The notes under the pieces: model-generated | What the model saw: the letters and a program-made list of their open reading frames with translations, nothing else | Databases searched by the model: none | What the model was told of the DNA's origin: nothing | Program-made: the position numbers and the translations under genes | NCBI RefSeq assembly: GCF_014522265.1 | Contig: NZ_CP017024.1 | Span: 1,454,001 to 1,518,000 of the forward strand | DNA from: Pseudomonas oryzihabitans | GTDB taxonomy: Bacteria; Pseudomonadota; Gammaproteobacteria; Pseudomonadales; Pseudomonadaceae | Direction: 5' to 3' | DNA length: 64,000 bases | Part shown: positions 51,565 to 60,742 of the stretch, piece after piece | How positions within the stretch are numbered: position 1 is the first letter of the stretch | Layout: each line of letters opens with the position of its first letter

Positions 51565-53037
51565 TTACCGCAGCGTCCGCTCCAGCGCCTGGCGCCAGCC
51601 GGCATAGAGTTCGGGCACGGCATTGGCGCGGGGTTCGTAACGGCGGCGGGGCCGTTCGAGATCGGCCAGGGCCGCGGCGTCCTGCCACCAGCCCAGGGCG
51701 TGGCCGGCCAGGTGGGCGGCGCCCAGCGCCGAGACCTCCGGCGACAGGCTGCAGATCACCGGGCGCTGCAGGAGATCGGCCTGGAATTGCAGCAGCCATT
51801 CGTTGCGCGTGGCGCCGCCATCCACCCAGAGTTCGTCCAGGGGCGTCGGACTGTCCTGCTGCATGGCGTCGAAGACGTCGCGAATCTGGTAGGCGATGGC
51901 TTCCAGGGCCGCGCGCATCAGGTGCGCCCGCCCGCAATTCTCCGCCAGGCCGCAGAACAGTCCGCGCGCCTCGGCCCGCCAGTGCGGCGCACCGAGGCCA
52001 CCCAACGCCGGGACGAAGTAGACGCCGCCGTTGTCCGGCAGCGCCGCGGCTTCGGCGGCCAGGGCCTCCAGCTCTCCGGCGCCGCCCAGCAGCCGCGCCG
52101 TCCAGCCCACGGCGGCGCCGGTGTGGACGATGTTGCCTTCCAGGGCAAAGGTCGGGGTCTCGCCCAGGCGCCAGGCCAGGGTGGTGGCCAGGCCATGGGC
52201 GGAGACCACGGGTTCGGCGATGGGGGTCATCAGCGAGGAGCCGGTACCCAGGGTGGCCTTGACCTTGCCCGGGACGAAACCGCCCTGGCCGAACAGCGCC
52301 GCATGGGAATCGCCGATCATCGCCAGGATCGGCAGACCGGCCGGCAGCGGGCCCTGGGCACGGGTCTCGCCGAAGCAGCCGGCACTGGAGCGGATCTCCG
52401 GCAGCGCCGCCCGGGGAATGCCGAACAGACCCAGCAGCTGCGGATCCCAGTCACCACCGCGCAGGTCGAGCAACTGGGTACGGGCCGCATTGGCCGCGTC
52501 GATGAGAAAGCTCGTGCCACCGCTGAGTTGCCAAAGCAGCCAGCTGTCCACGGTGCCCAGGCAGATCTCGCCGGCGGCGGCGCGGGCCGTGCCGTCGGGA
52601 ATCTGATCGAGCAGCCAGCGCCACTTGCCGGCGGAAAACATCGGGTCCAGCGCCAGGCCACTGCGCTGCAGGATCAACTCGCCGTGACCGGCGGCGTGCA
52701 AGGCTTCGCACTGCGGCTGGGATCTCTTGCACTGCCAGCTCACCAGCGGGCCGAGCAACTGGCCGCTGCTGCGCTCCCAGGCCAGGGCGGATTCACGCTG
52801 GTTGCTGATGGCGATGGCCGCCAGGGGGGCGTCCGTCTGGGCCAGGCAATCGCCGATGGCGCCCTGCAGGGCCTGCCAGATGGCCAGGGGATCCTGCTCG
52901 GCATAGCCCGCCTGCGGATGCTGGACGGTGAGCGGCCGAGAACCGCGGGCCACGACCCGACCGGCGCGATCCACCAGGATCGCCTTGGCATTGGTGGTGC
53001 CCTCGTCGAGGGCGAGGATCAGCGGTTCGGCGGCCAT
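51565..53037 (-). CDS. FGGY-family sugar kinase
   Basis: A 490-residue carbohydrate kinase with the two-domain actin-like fold. The phosphate-1 loop is LILALDEGTTNAKAILVDRA. Other blocks are AIAISNQRESALAW, MIGDSHAALFGQGGFVPGKV, ATLGTGSSLM and the C-terminal ELWVDGGATRNEWLLQFQAD. The ATG at 53037 has AGGAG upstream; the longer frame shadows the transketolase gene. Substrates of this family are sugars, polyols or ketoses. Linkage to a split transketolase suggests that it phosphorylates a ketose such as xylulose, erythrulose or apulose. Confidence 0.87.
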   Translation of the reverse strand: MAAEPLILALDEGTTNAKAILVDRAGRVVARGSRPLTVQHPQAGYAEQDPLAIWQALQGAIGDCLAQTDAPLAAIAISNQRESALAWERSSGQLLGPLVSWQCKRSQPQCEALHAAGHGELILQRSGLALDPMFSAGKWRWLLDQIPDGTARAAAGEICLGTVDSWLLWQLSGGTSFLIDAANAARTQLLDLRGGDWDPQLLGLFGIPRAALPEIRSSAGCFGETRAQGPLPAGLPILAMIGDSHAALFGQGGFVPGKVKATLGTGSSLMTPIAEPVVSAHGLATTLAWRLGETPTFALEGNIVHTGAAVGWTARLLGGAGELEALAAEAAALPDNGGVYFVPALGGLGAPHWRAEARGLFCGLAENCGRAHLMRAALEAIAYQIRDVFDAMQQDSPTPLDELWVDGGATRNEWLLQFQADLLQRPVICSLSPEVSALGAAHLAGHALGWWQDAAALADLERPRRRYEPRANAVPELYAGWRQALERTLR

Positions 53038-53077
53038 GGCAGCTCCTGTTGTTCTTGTCGTGGCAGACGCCTGAGCC

Positions 53078-54034
53078 TCAGCGCAGGCGCTGCACCGCAG
53101 CAACGATGCCGGCGGCATCGATACCATGCTTGGCGCGGGTCGGCCCGCGGCCACCGGCGGCAGCATACTCGCCATCGGCGATGCCAAGGCGGATCAGCGG
53201 CACGCCCAGCGCGGCTTCGGCCATGACCTCGGCGACCAGGCTGCCCACCCCGCCGTTGACGTTGTGCTCTTCCACCGTGACCACCCCGCCGCGAGCGGCG
53301 CAAAGGGCTTCCAGCAGCGCCTCGCGCTGCAGCGGACGGATTGACGACAGATTGATCACCTGGGCGCTGATGCCCTGCTCGGCCAGCGACCGCGCGGCCT
53401 CCACTGCCTCGTGGACCACCGAGCCCAGGGCCACCAGGCTGACGTCGTGACCCTGGCGCAGCACATCGACCTGACCGGGGACGAAACGGTAGTCGGACCC
53501 ATGCAGATCGGGCAGCGCCTTGCCGTCCAGGCGGATATAGACCGGACCGTCATGGGCCAGGGCGTGCTCGACGATCTGCCGGCACTCGCGGCCATCGGCC
53601 GGCGCATAGATCTCCACGTTACCGAAGCCGCGCATCACGGCGATGTCGTCGAGGCTGTGGTGGGTACTGGCCAGGGGACCATAGCTGGCCCCGGCGTTGA
53701 GCCCGAACATCTTGACGTTGGACCTGTTGTAGCAGACGTCCACCTTGACCTGTTCGTTGGCGCGGGAGATCAGAAAGGGCGCGGCGTTGCAGGTCACCGC
53801 CACCTTGCCGGCGAGGCCCAGGCCGGCGGCCACCCCGACCAGGGTCTGTTCGGCGATGCCGACGTTGACCAGGCGCTCCGGGAAGCGTTTGACGAAGGGG
53901 CCGATCTTGGCCGTGGAGGTGGAGTCGCTGACCACCGGCACCAGGTCGACGCCGGCGTCCACCGCGGCGATGAAGGCCTCGACCATGACGCTGGCGAGAT
54001 GGGCTTCACCTGGGGTCTGGGTATCAGTGGCCAT
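53078..54034 (-). CDS. Transketolase, C-terminal subunit
   Basis: A 318-residue protein equal to the pyrimidine-binding and C-terminal domains of transketolase. The pyrimidine domain has VSDSTSTAKIGPFVKRFPER and NVGIAEQTLVGVAAGLGLAG with the catalytic Glu. Later parts are HHSLDDIAVMRGFGNVEIYA and VEEHNVNGGVGSLVAEVMAE. It overlaps the N-terminal subunit gene by 11 bp. Split transketolases of this kind occur in specialised sugar pathways, distinct from the housekeeping single-chain enzyme. Confidence 0.9.
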   Translation of the reverse strand: MATDTQTPGEAHLASVMVEAFIAAVDAGVDLVPVVSDSTSTAKIGPFVKRFPERLVNVGIAEQTLVGVAAGLGLAGKVAVTCNAAPFLISRANEQVKVDVCYNRSNVKMFGLNAGASYGPLASTHHSLDDIAVMRGFGNVEIYAPADGRECRQIVEHALAHDGPVYIRLDGKALPDLHGSDYRFVPGQVDVLRQGHDVSLVALGSVVHEAVEAARSLAEQGISAQVINLSSIRPLQREALLEALCAARGGVVTVEEHNVNGGVGSLVAEVMAEAALGVPLIRLGIADGEYAAAGGRGPTRAKHGIDAAGIVAAVQRLR

Positions 54035-54860
54035 GGTCGAGTTCCTCCAGTGCAGCGGCGATCTCGTCGCCCTTGGGCACCCGGTGGTGCCATTCAGGTT
54101 TGCCTTCGATGAAGGAAACCCCCTTGCCTTTGACGGTATTGGCGATCAGCACCTGGGGCTGGCCGCGGTGTTCGCGCAGGGCTTCCAGGGTCTCCACCAG
54201 CTGGGCCACGTCGTTGCCATCGCACTCGACCACATGGAAGCCGAAGGCGCGCCACTTCTCGGCCAGGGGCTCCAGCGGCAGGATCTCGGCGGTGGGACCG
54301 GCCAGTTGCAGGCGGTTGTGGTCGACGATCACCGTGAGGTTGTCCAGCCGGTACTTGGCGGCGGTCAGCGCCGACTCCCAGTTGGAGCCCTCGCCCAGTT
54401 CGCCGTCACCGGTCAGCACATAGACGCGGCGCGGACTGCCATCTCGTTGGGCGGCCAGGGCGATCCCGGTGGCGACCGGCAGGCCGTGGCCGAGGGCGCC
54501 GGTGTTGAGCTCGATGCCAGGGGTCTTCTGCCGCACCGGATGACCCGGCAGGTGGGAGTCGAAATGCTGGTAGGTGTCGAGCCATTCCGGCGGAAAGTAG
54601 CCGGCCTCGGCCAGGCAGCAGTAGAGGCCGCCGACGCCATGGCCCTTGCTCTGGATGTAGATGTCGCGCTGGGGATCGGCGAGGCGTTCCGGGGCGACGT
54701 CGAGCAGGCGGAAATAGAGGGTGGCGAGGATGTCGGTCTCCGACAGATCCGCCCCGGTATGGCCGCCGGCAGGCGAGCCGGCATTGAGCTGGATGACGCG
54801 CCGGCGGATCAGCCGGGCCTTTTCGCGAATCTGCGCGACGTCGTACTGGAACGGATTCAT
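54024..54860 (-). CDS. Transketolase, N-terminal subunit
   Basis: A 278-residue TPP-binding subunit with SKGHGVGGLYCCLAEAGYFP and GALGHGLPVATGIALAAQRD. The diphosphate motif is TGDGELGEGSNWESALTAAK...DHNRLQ (GDG-x~27-N type). With the C-terminal subunit it forms an enzyme that moves two-carbon ketol units between sugar phosphates. It is the promoter-proximal gene of the minus-strand unit, starting 337 bp from the divergent ABC transporter. Confidence 0.9.
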   Translation of the reverse strand: MNPFQYDVAQIREKARLIRRRVIQLNAGSPAGGHTGADLSETDILATLYFRLLDVAPERLADPQRDIYIQSKGHGVGGLYCCLAEAGYFPPEWLDTYQHFDSHLPGHPVRQKTPGIELNTGALGHGLPVATGIALAAQRDGSPRRVYVLTGDGELGEGSNWESALTAAKYRLDNLTVIVDHNRLQLAGPTAEILPLEPLAEKWRAFGFHVVECDGNDVAQLVETLEALREHRGQPQVLIANTVKGKGVSFIEGKPEWHHRVPKGDEIAAALEELDHGH

Positions 54861-54913
54861 CAGGCGACCCCCTCGGGTATCCGAAGCTGCGATGGAGCAG
54901 ACGCCTGCCGAGG

Positions 54914-54965
54914 TTTCAGTGGGCGTCTTATGAATATTTATTCGTCACTGAAAATATATTTATCA
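54914..54965. promoter_or_regulatory. Operator cluster before the transketolase-kinase unit
   Basis: TTTCAGTG (54914-54921) and CACTGAAA (54946-54953) form an inverted repeat whose centre is the palindrome GAATA-TT-TATTC (54932-54943). A third palindrome, AAATATATTT (54952-54961), follows. This AT-rich block stands out in a GC-rich region. Long dyads fit tetrameric SorC-family repressors, and a SorC gene is in the locus. Transcription of the transketolase genes probably starts nearby. Confidence 0.6.
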
Positions 54966-55145
54966 TTTAGACCCCAATCCGCAGGGCCGTCAATAGCCAG
55001 GAAAGGCCATTGGCGATCTGGCGAACGGATAGAATGCGTGGCGGGATGCGGGATTGCCGAAGCCATCGCGTTTGGCAGGCAGCGATGAAAAGGCGCTTGA
55101 CTTCCATCCGGAACAGGCGGAGTCTGAATTAAAAATCAGGCACGC

Positions 55146-55156
55146 ATAAATATTCA
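55146..55156. promoter_or_regulatory. Inverted copy of the TGAATATTTAT motif
   Basis: ATAAATATTCA is the exact reverse complement of TGAATATTTAT at 54931-54941. It lies 42 bp before the permease start, so each divergent promoter has one copy facing its own gene set. It is probably an operator of the same regulator. Confidence 0.6.
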
Positions 55157-55197
55157 GGCGAGCCGGACACAAGAACAATAACCCCTAGGAGAAGTGT

Positions 55198-56193
55198 GTG
55201 GACGCCAAAGCCCCGACCGCCTCGCCACCCGCCAAGCCCCTCGCTCGCCTGGCACTGCGCCTGCCGCGCAACGTCGGCGGCCCGCTGATCGGGCTGGCGC
55301 TGCTGATCGCCGTGTTCTCCTTTGCCTCGGAGTACTTCTTCTCCGTGCGCAACGCCCTCAACATCCTCGATCAGGTAACCGTGCTCGGCATCCTGGCCAT
55401 CGGCATGACCCTGGTCATCGTCATCGGCGGCATCGACCTGTCGGTGGGTTCGGTGCTGGCCTTCTCCATGATGCTGCTGGGCTGGCTCTACCAGGACATC
55501 GGCTGGTCGCTGGGCCTGGCGATTCCTGCCGCCATCCTCGGTGGCCTGGTCTGCGGCCTGGTCTCGGGGCTGCTCATCGCCCGGGCTCGGCTGCCCGCCT
55601 TCATCGCCACCCTGACCATGATGTCGGTGGCCCGCGGCCTGGCCAACATCCTCACCGACGGGCGCCAGATCGTCGGCTTTCCGGACTGGTTCACCAACCT
55701 GGCCACGGTGCGGCACTTCGGCTTCCTCTCGGTCACCGTCGGGCTGTTCCTGCTGATGCTGCTGGTGGCCTGGGTGTTCCTGCGCTTTCGCGCCGGTGGC
55801 CGCAACCTCTATGCCATGGGCGGCAGCGCCGAGGTGGCACGGTTGTCGGGCATCAAGGTGCGCACCATCACCATCTGGATCTATGCCCTGAGTGGCGCCC
55901 TGGCGGGCCTGGCCGCGGTGGCCATGGCGGCGCGCCTGGATTCGTCCCAGCCCAGCGCCGGCCTGTCCATGGAGCTGGATGCCATCGCCGCGGTGGTGAT
56001 CGGCGGCGCCAGCCTCAGCGGCGGCGTCGGCAGCGTCGGTGGCACCCTGGTCGGGGTGCTGATCATCGGCGTGCTGCGCAACGGCCTGAATCTGCTGGGG
56101 GTCTCGCCCTTCGTGCAGCAGGTGGTCATCGGCATCGTCATCGCCCTGGCCGTCACCCTGGACACCCTGCGTCGCCGTAACGGGCAGCGCTAG
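55198..56193 (+). CDS. Sugar ABC transporter permease (RbsC-like)
   Basis: A 331-residue inner-membrane permease with about eight to ten helices. RbsC motifs are LIVIGGIDLSVGSVLAFSMM, ARLPAFIATLTMMSVARGLA, IWIYALSGALAGLAAVAMAA and IAAVVIGGASLSGGVGSVGG. The start is the GTG at 55198 with TAGGAG upstream. It is the first gene of the plus-strand unit, followed after 56 bp by the binding protein. This order (permease, binding protein, ATPase) differs from the usual rbsACB. Confidence 0.92.
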   Translation: MDAKAPTASPPAKPLARLALRLPRNVGGPLIGLALLIAVFSFASEYFFSVRNALNILDQVTVLGILAIGMTLVIVIGGIDLSVGSVLAFSMMLLGWLYQDIGWSLGLAIPAAILGGLVCGLVSGLLIARARLPAFIATLTMMSVARGLANILTDGRQIVGFPDWFTNLATVRHFGFLSVTVGLFLLMLLVAWVFLRFRAGGRNLYAMGGSAEVARLSGIKVRTITIWIYALSGALAGLAAVAMAARLDSSQPSAGLSMELDAIAAVVIGGASLSGGVGSVGGTLVGVLIIGVLRNGLNLLGVSPFVQQVVIGIVIALAVTLDTLRRRNGQR

Positions 56194-56249
56194 GTCAGAT
56201 CTGCTTCGTCTCGTCACCGCAGTACAACAATAACAACGGAGTGCCATCC

Positions 56250-57182
56250 ATGCTGACCCCCAAGAAGCTGTTGCTCAGTACCCTGTTCGCCGCCATCACC
56301 TGCACCGGCGCCCTCAATGCCCAGGCCAAGGAACTCACCGTGGGCCTGGCCGTGGCCAACCTGCAGGCCGACTTCTTCAATCAGATCAAGCAGGCTGTCG
56401 AGGCCGAAGGCAAGGCCAAGGGCATCAAGGTGATCACCGTGGACGCCCAGGGCAACTCGGCGACCCAGGTCAACCAGATCCAGGACCTGATCACCCGCCA
56501 GGTCGACGCCCTGATCTACATCCCGGCCGGCGCCACCGCCGCCGGTGTCCCGGTCAAGGCGGCCAAGGCCGCCGGCATCCCGGTGGTGGCGGTGGACCGC
56601 AACGCCCCCGACGCCCCGGGTGACACCTTCATCGCCAGCGACAGCGTCGCCGCCGCCCGCACCCTGGCCGAATACGTCGGCAAGGTCACCAACGGCAAGG
56701 GCCGCGTCGCCATCCTCCAGGGCCAGATCGGCACCACGCCGGAAAACGATCGCGCCAAGGGCTTTGCCGAAGGCCTGGCCAAGTTTCCCGAGCTGAAGGT
56801 GGTCGCCCAGCAGCCCGCCGAGTGGGCCCAGGACAAGGGCTTCGCCGTGGCCCAGGACATGCTCCAGCGCGATCCCAACATCAGCGTATTCTTCGGCCGG
56901 GCCGACGCCATGGCCCTGGGTGCCGCCCAGGCGGTCAAGGTCGCCAACCTCGACCATCCGGTGACCATCGTCGGCTTCGACGGCGACGTGGCCGGCCTCA
57001 AGGCCGTGGCCGCCGGCACCCTGTCCGCCACCATGACCCAGCAGACCCGCAAGATGGGACGCATGGCCCTGGAATCGGCGGTGGCGCTCAAGGAAGGCAA
57101 GCAGGTACCCAAGGAGCAGCTGCAGGAGGCGATCCTGACCACCAAGGATAATGTCGCCCCCTTCATCGAGAACCATCCGTAA
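56250..57182 (+). CDS. Sugar ABC transporter substrate-binding protein (RbsB-like)
   Basis: A 310-residue periplasmic protein. Signal peptide LLLSTLFAAITCTGALNAQA, mature start KELTVGLAVANLQADFFNQI. The type-I periplasmic-binding fold shows VDALIYIPAGATAAGVPVKA, VVAVDRNAPDAPGDTFIASD and VGFDGDVAGLKAVAAGTLSA. The residues Asp/Arg (DRN) and Asp (GFDGD) are typical pentose or small-polyol contacts in this family. The ATG at 56250 with GGAG upstream is used. A hairpin follows. Confidence 0.92.
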   Translation: MLTPKKLLLSTLFAAITCTGALNAQAKELTVGLAVANLQADFFNQIKQAVEAEGKAKGIKVITVDAQGNSATQVNQIQDLITRQVDALIYIPAGATAAGVPVKAAKAAGIPVVAVDRNAPDAPGDTFIASDSVAAARTLAEYVGKVTNGKGRVAILQGQIGTTPENDRAKGFAEGLAKFPELKVVAQQPAEWAQDKGFAVAQDMLQRDPNISVFFGRADAMALGAAQAVKVANLDHPVTIVGFDGDVAGLKAVAAGTLSATMTQQTRKMGRMALESAVALKEGKQVPKEQLQEAILTTKDNVAPFIENHP

Positions 57183-57236
57183 CGGATCGTCTGGCCAGCG
57201 GCGGGTAACGGCCGCCGCCTCCCGCCCCTTATCCAG

Positions 57237-57256
57237 GTGCCTCCCGAGGGAGGCAC
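57237..57256 (+). promoter_or_regulatory. Hairpin between binding-protein and ATPase genes
   Basis: GTGCCTCCC and GGGAGGCAC form a perfect stem with a minimal loop, 55 bp after the binding-protein stop and without a T-tract. Hairpins here usually protect the binding-protein mRNA so that it is made in excess over the ATPase. Confidence 0.6.
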
Positions 57257-57283
57257 AGCTTCTGCTCCCCCTTCGGAGGCCCC

Positions 57284-58788
57284 ATGTCCGCCGTCATGCC
57301 CCTGGAACAGCCCGCCGCTCTCAGCCTGAGAAACATCGGCAAGAAATACGCCGGCATCGAGGTGCTGGCCGGGGTGGACGTCGACATCCAGCCGGGTGAG
57401 GTCCTGGCCCTGCTCGGCGAGAACGGCGCCGGCAAGTCCACGCTGTCGTCGATCATCGCCGGCCTGGTACCCCCGAGGCCGGTGGGCGCATGACCTGGCT
57501 GGGTCGCGACTACGTCCCGGATTCCCCCGGCGCCGCGCTGGCCGCCGGCATCGGCCTGATCCACCAAGAGATCCGCCTGCTGCCGGAGCTGACCATCGCC
57601 GAAAACATGTTCGTCGGCCGCCTGCCCATGCACGGCGGGCGCATCGATCGCGCCTTCATGGCAACCGAGGCCCAGCGCCAGCTGGATCGCCTGGGCCTGA
57701 AGGTACCCGCCACACGCACCGTGGCCGGCCTCAGCGTGGCTGCCCAGCAACTGGTGGAGATCGCCAAGGCGCTGACCCTCAAGGCACGCCTGCTGATCCT
57801 CGACGAGCCCACCGCGGCCCTGGGTGGAGAAGAAACCGAGTTGCTGTTCGCCCAGGTCGAGCGGCTCAAGGCCGAGGGCGTGTCCTTCATCTATATCAGC
57901 CATCGCCTGGAAGAGATCGCGCGCATCGCCGACCGGGTGCTGGTCTTGCGCGACGGGCGCCAGATCGCCCTGCACGCCACCGCCCAGGTGCCGGTGCGGC
58001 AACTGGTGGAAGAGATGGTCGGGCGCAGCGTGGAACGCATCTTCCCGACCATGGCCGCGCCCGGTACGCAGGAGGTGCTGCGGGTCAAGGATCTCAGCTG
58101 CCGCGAGATGCCGCTCAAGCACATCGATTTCGCGGTGCGCGCCGGCGAGGTGTTCGGCGTGGCCGGGGTGGTCGGCGCCGGCCGTACCGAACTGGTCCGC
58201 GCCATCGCCGGCGCGGCCGAACAGGTCACCGGCACCCTGGTGCTGGAAGGCCGGATCTGCCGCTTCGCCAGCCCGTGCGAAGCCATCCAGGCCGGCATCG
58301 TGCTGGTGCCCGAGGATCGCAAGCAGCAGGGCGTGGTGGTCGACCACGCCATCGAGGAAAACCTCATCTATGGCAACACCGATCTGCTCGCCGCCGGTGG
58401 CTGGGTGTCGCCCGGCAAGCTGCGCGCCTTCGCCCGCAAGGCGGTGGCGCGGCTCGGCGTGAAGGGCCAGCCGGAGCAGGCCATCGCCGCCCTCTCGGGT
58501 GGCAACCAGCAGAAGGTGATCATCGCCAAGTGGCTGGCGCGCAATCCCAAGGTCTTCATCCTCGACGAACCCACCCGCGGCATCGACGTCGGCGCCCGCG
58601 CCGCCATCTACCAGGTGATCGCCGAACTGGCGGCCACCGGCATGGCGGTGATCGTGGTCAGCTCGGACCTCGACGAGGTCCTCGGCCTGTCGCACCGGGT
58701 CATGGTGATGAGCCGTGGCCAGCAGATGGGCATTCTCGAACGCGAACAGGCCACTCCGGTGGCCGTGATGGAATTGGCTACCGCCTGA
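57284..58788 (+). pseudogene. Sugar ABC transporter ATPase (RbsA-like) with -1 frameshift
   Basis: Two frames make up one ~501-residue RbsA-type double ATPase. The first (57284-57493) holds Walker [21 protein letters not shown] and then ends at a TGA. The second continues from [20 protein letters not shown] through the first signature and Walker B (LLILDEPTAAL), the second domain (GVAGVVGAGRTELVRAIAG) and LSGGNQQKVIIAKWL with DEPTRGIDVGA. Adding one C to the run at 57470-57474 restores [15 protein letters not shown]. If real, the transporter loses its ATPase; the overlap ATGA at 57490 would allow only a fragment lacking Walker A. A sequencing error in a C run is equally possible. Confidence 0.87.
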
Positions 58789-58802
58789 CTAGGAGTTTTC
58801 CC

Positions 58803-59567
58803 ATGCGTCTCTTCGATCTCGGCGGCCAGACCGCCTTCGTCACCGGTGCCGGCAGCGGCATCGGCCAGGCCATCGCCATCGGTCTCGCCGAGGCCGGGGC
58901 CCAGGTGGCCTGCTTCGACCTGCCCGGCAGTCGCGACCTGGCCGGTACCGTCGAGCGTATCCAGGCCCACGGCCGCCGTGCCCTGGCCCTGGAAGGCTCG
59001 GTGACCAGCGCCGCCGACCTGGAAGCCGCCGTGGCCCGTACCGAGGCCGAGCTCGGCCCGCTGAGTCTCGCCGTCAACAGCGCCGGCATCGCCAACGCCC
59101 AGCCGGCCGAGGAACTGGAACTGGAGCGCTGGCAGCGCATGCTCGACATCAACCTCACTGGGGTGATGCTCAGCTGCCAGGCGCAGGCGCGGGTGATGCT
59201 GCCGCGCGGCAAGGGAGCCATCGTCAACATCGCCTCCATGTCCGGCAGCATCGTCAACCGTGGCCTGCTGCAGGCCCACTACAACACCTCCAAGGCCGGC
59301 GTCATCCACCTGACCAAGAGCCTGGCGATGGAGTGGGCCGAGCGCGGCATCCGGGTCAACTGCATCAGCCCCGGCTACACCGCCACCCCGATGAACACCC
59401 GTCCCGAGGTGGCCGACCAGGTCAAGATCTTCGAGCAGACCACCCCGCTGGGCCGCATGGCCGAGGTGGAGGAAATGGTCGGCCCGGCGATTTTCCTCTG
59501 CAGCCCGGCGGCGTCCTTCTGCACCGGCGTCGATCTGATCGTCGATGGTGGTTTCGTCTGCTGGTAA
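58803..59567 (+). CDS. Short-chain dehydrogenase 1
   Basis: A 254-residue NAD(P)-dependent classical SDR. The cofactor motif is TAFVTGAGSGIGQAIAIGLA with acidic Asp at CFDLPGS, which suggests NAD preference. The NAG-type motif is SAGIANAQ, and the catalytic Ser, Tyr and Lys are in IVNIASMSGSIVN and HYNTSKAGV. Its neighbours suggest that it oxidises a polyol or reduces a sugar. The ATG at 58803 has AGGAG upstream, 14 bp after the ATPase gene. Confidence 0.9.
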   Translation: MRLFDLGGQTAFVTGAGSGIGQAIAIGLAEAGAQVACFDLPGSRDLAGTVERIQAHGRRALALEGSVTSAADLEAAVARTEAELGPLSLAVNSAGIANAQPAEELELERWQRMLDINLTGVMLSCQAQARVMLPRGKGAIVNIASMSGSIVNRGLLQAHYNTSKAGVIHLTKSLAMEWAERGIRVNCISPGYTATPMNTRPEVADQVKIFEQTTPLGRMAEVEEMVGPAIFLCSPAASFCTGVDLIVDGGFVCW

Positions 59568-59613
59568 CAACCGCTGGCGATCACGCGCGCCGGATCGCCA
59601 ACCGCCCTAGGAG

Positions 59614-59627
59614 GTTTCACGTGGAAC
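59614..59627. promoter_or_regulatory. parS-like site overlapping an SDR start codon
   Basis: GTTTCACGTGGAAC matches the Pseudomonas parS core with one change, and that change equals the general bacterial parS arm GTTTC. It includes the GTG start of the second dehydrogenase, so it may be coincidental. Confidence 0.35.
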
Positions 59628-60421
59628 GTCGCTTCGCTGGTCAAACCGTGGTCATCACCGGCGGTTGCCGCGGCATCGGTGAGGGTATCGCCGAGCGCTT
59701 CGGTCGTGAGGGCGCCAACCTGGTGCTGGTCTCCAACGCCGAGCGGGTGCACGACACCGCTGCGCGGCTGGCCACCGAGACCGGTGCCGAGGTGCTGCCG
59801 CTGGTGGTGGACATCACCGACGAGGCGGCGGTGGCCGACCTCTATGCCCAGGCCGAGGCCCGCTTCGGTCGCATCGACGTCTCGGTGCAGAACGCCGGGA
59901 TCATCACCATCGACGCCTTCGACCGCATGCCGCGCGAGGACTTCGATCGCATCCTGCAGGTCAACACCACCGGCGTCTGGCTGTGCTGCCGCGAGGCGGC
60001 CAAGCGCATGGTCGCCGCCGGGCGTGGCGGACGCCTGATCAACACCAGCTCCGGCCAGGGTCGCCAGGGCTTCATCTACACGCCGCACTATGCGGCGAGC
60101 AAGATGGGCGTCATCGGCATCACCCAGAGTCTGGCCCACGAACTGGCGCGCCATGGCATCACGGTCAACGCCTTCTGCCCGGGCATCATCGAAAGCGAGA
60201 TGTGGGACTACAACGACCGGGTCTGGGGCGAGATCCTTTCCACCCCGGAAAAGCGCTATGGCCAGGGCGAACTGATGACCGAGTGGGTCGGCAACATTCC
60301 CATGAAGCGCGCCGGCACCCCCGCCGACGTGGCCGGCCTGGTGGCCTTCCTCGCCTCGGCGGACGCCGCCTACATCACCGGCCAGGCGATCAACGTGGAC
60401 GGTGGCCTGATCATGTCCTGA
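59621..60421 (+). CDS. Short-chain dehydrogenase 2 (sorbitol/polyol dehydrogenase-like)
   Basis: A 266-residue classical SDR: VVITGGCRGIGEGIAERFGR, SVQNAGIIT, LINTSSGQGRQGF and YAASKMGVIGITQSLAHELA with the catalytic Tyr and Lys. A longer substrate loop (MWDYNDRVWGEILSTPEKRY) resembles L-iditol/sorbitol dehydrogenases. The start is the GTG at 59621, decided by a perfect AGGAGG seven bases upstream. It is the last catabolic gene of the plus-strand unit. Confidence 0.9.
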   Translation: MERRFAGQTVVITGGCRGIGEGIAERFGREGANLVLVSNAERVHDTAARLATETGAEVLPLVVDITDEAAVADLYAQAEARFGRIDVSVQNAGIITIDAFDRMPREDFDRILQVNTTGVWLCCREAAKRMVAAGRGGRLINTSSGQGRQGFIYTPHYAASKMGVIGITQSLAHELARHGITVNAFCPGIIESEMWDYNDRVWGEILSTPEKRYGQGELMTEWVGNIPMKRAGTPADVAGLVAFLASADAAYITGQAINVDGGLIMS

Positions 60422-60742
60422 GAAGCTGCTCATAGGCGGCTACGCGTCGGCCAAACGGCGTTGAAAGCCCTTCGGAATGCTCATTTACCACTCGTAAACT
60501 CCGCTTCCTCAGGACTTTTCGCCTTGCCTGACGCTAGCTCGCACGCTGACGAGCAGCCTCGGGCAAGGACGCCTGGCCGCAAAAGCCTTGGCGTCCGACG
60601 GGAAGCTGGGGGAAAATAGCTGGAAAATGCGCCTTTCTAACAGGTACGTGCCTGCTTTTCGGTGGTTCGTCGCGGCCAGGGGACTTCCCGGTCCGGGCTG
60701 GCGGCCGCGAGCGCGGCGTATCCGCTGGTACCGGGAATCTGG
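60422..60742. other. Gap ahead of the SorC regulator, no gene seen
   Basis: 321 bp without a convincing reading frame. The left part (CTCATTTACCACTCGTAAAC, CTCGCACGCTGACGAGCAGC) looks like a dispersed intergenic repeat of pseudomonads. The right part is likely the promoter of the regulator gene, but no clear -35/-10 pair or operator matching TGAATATTTAT was found. Confidence 0.45.
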
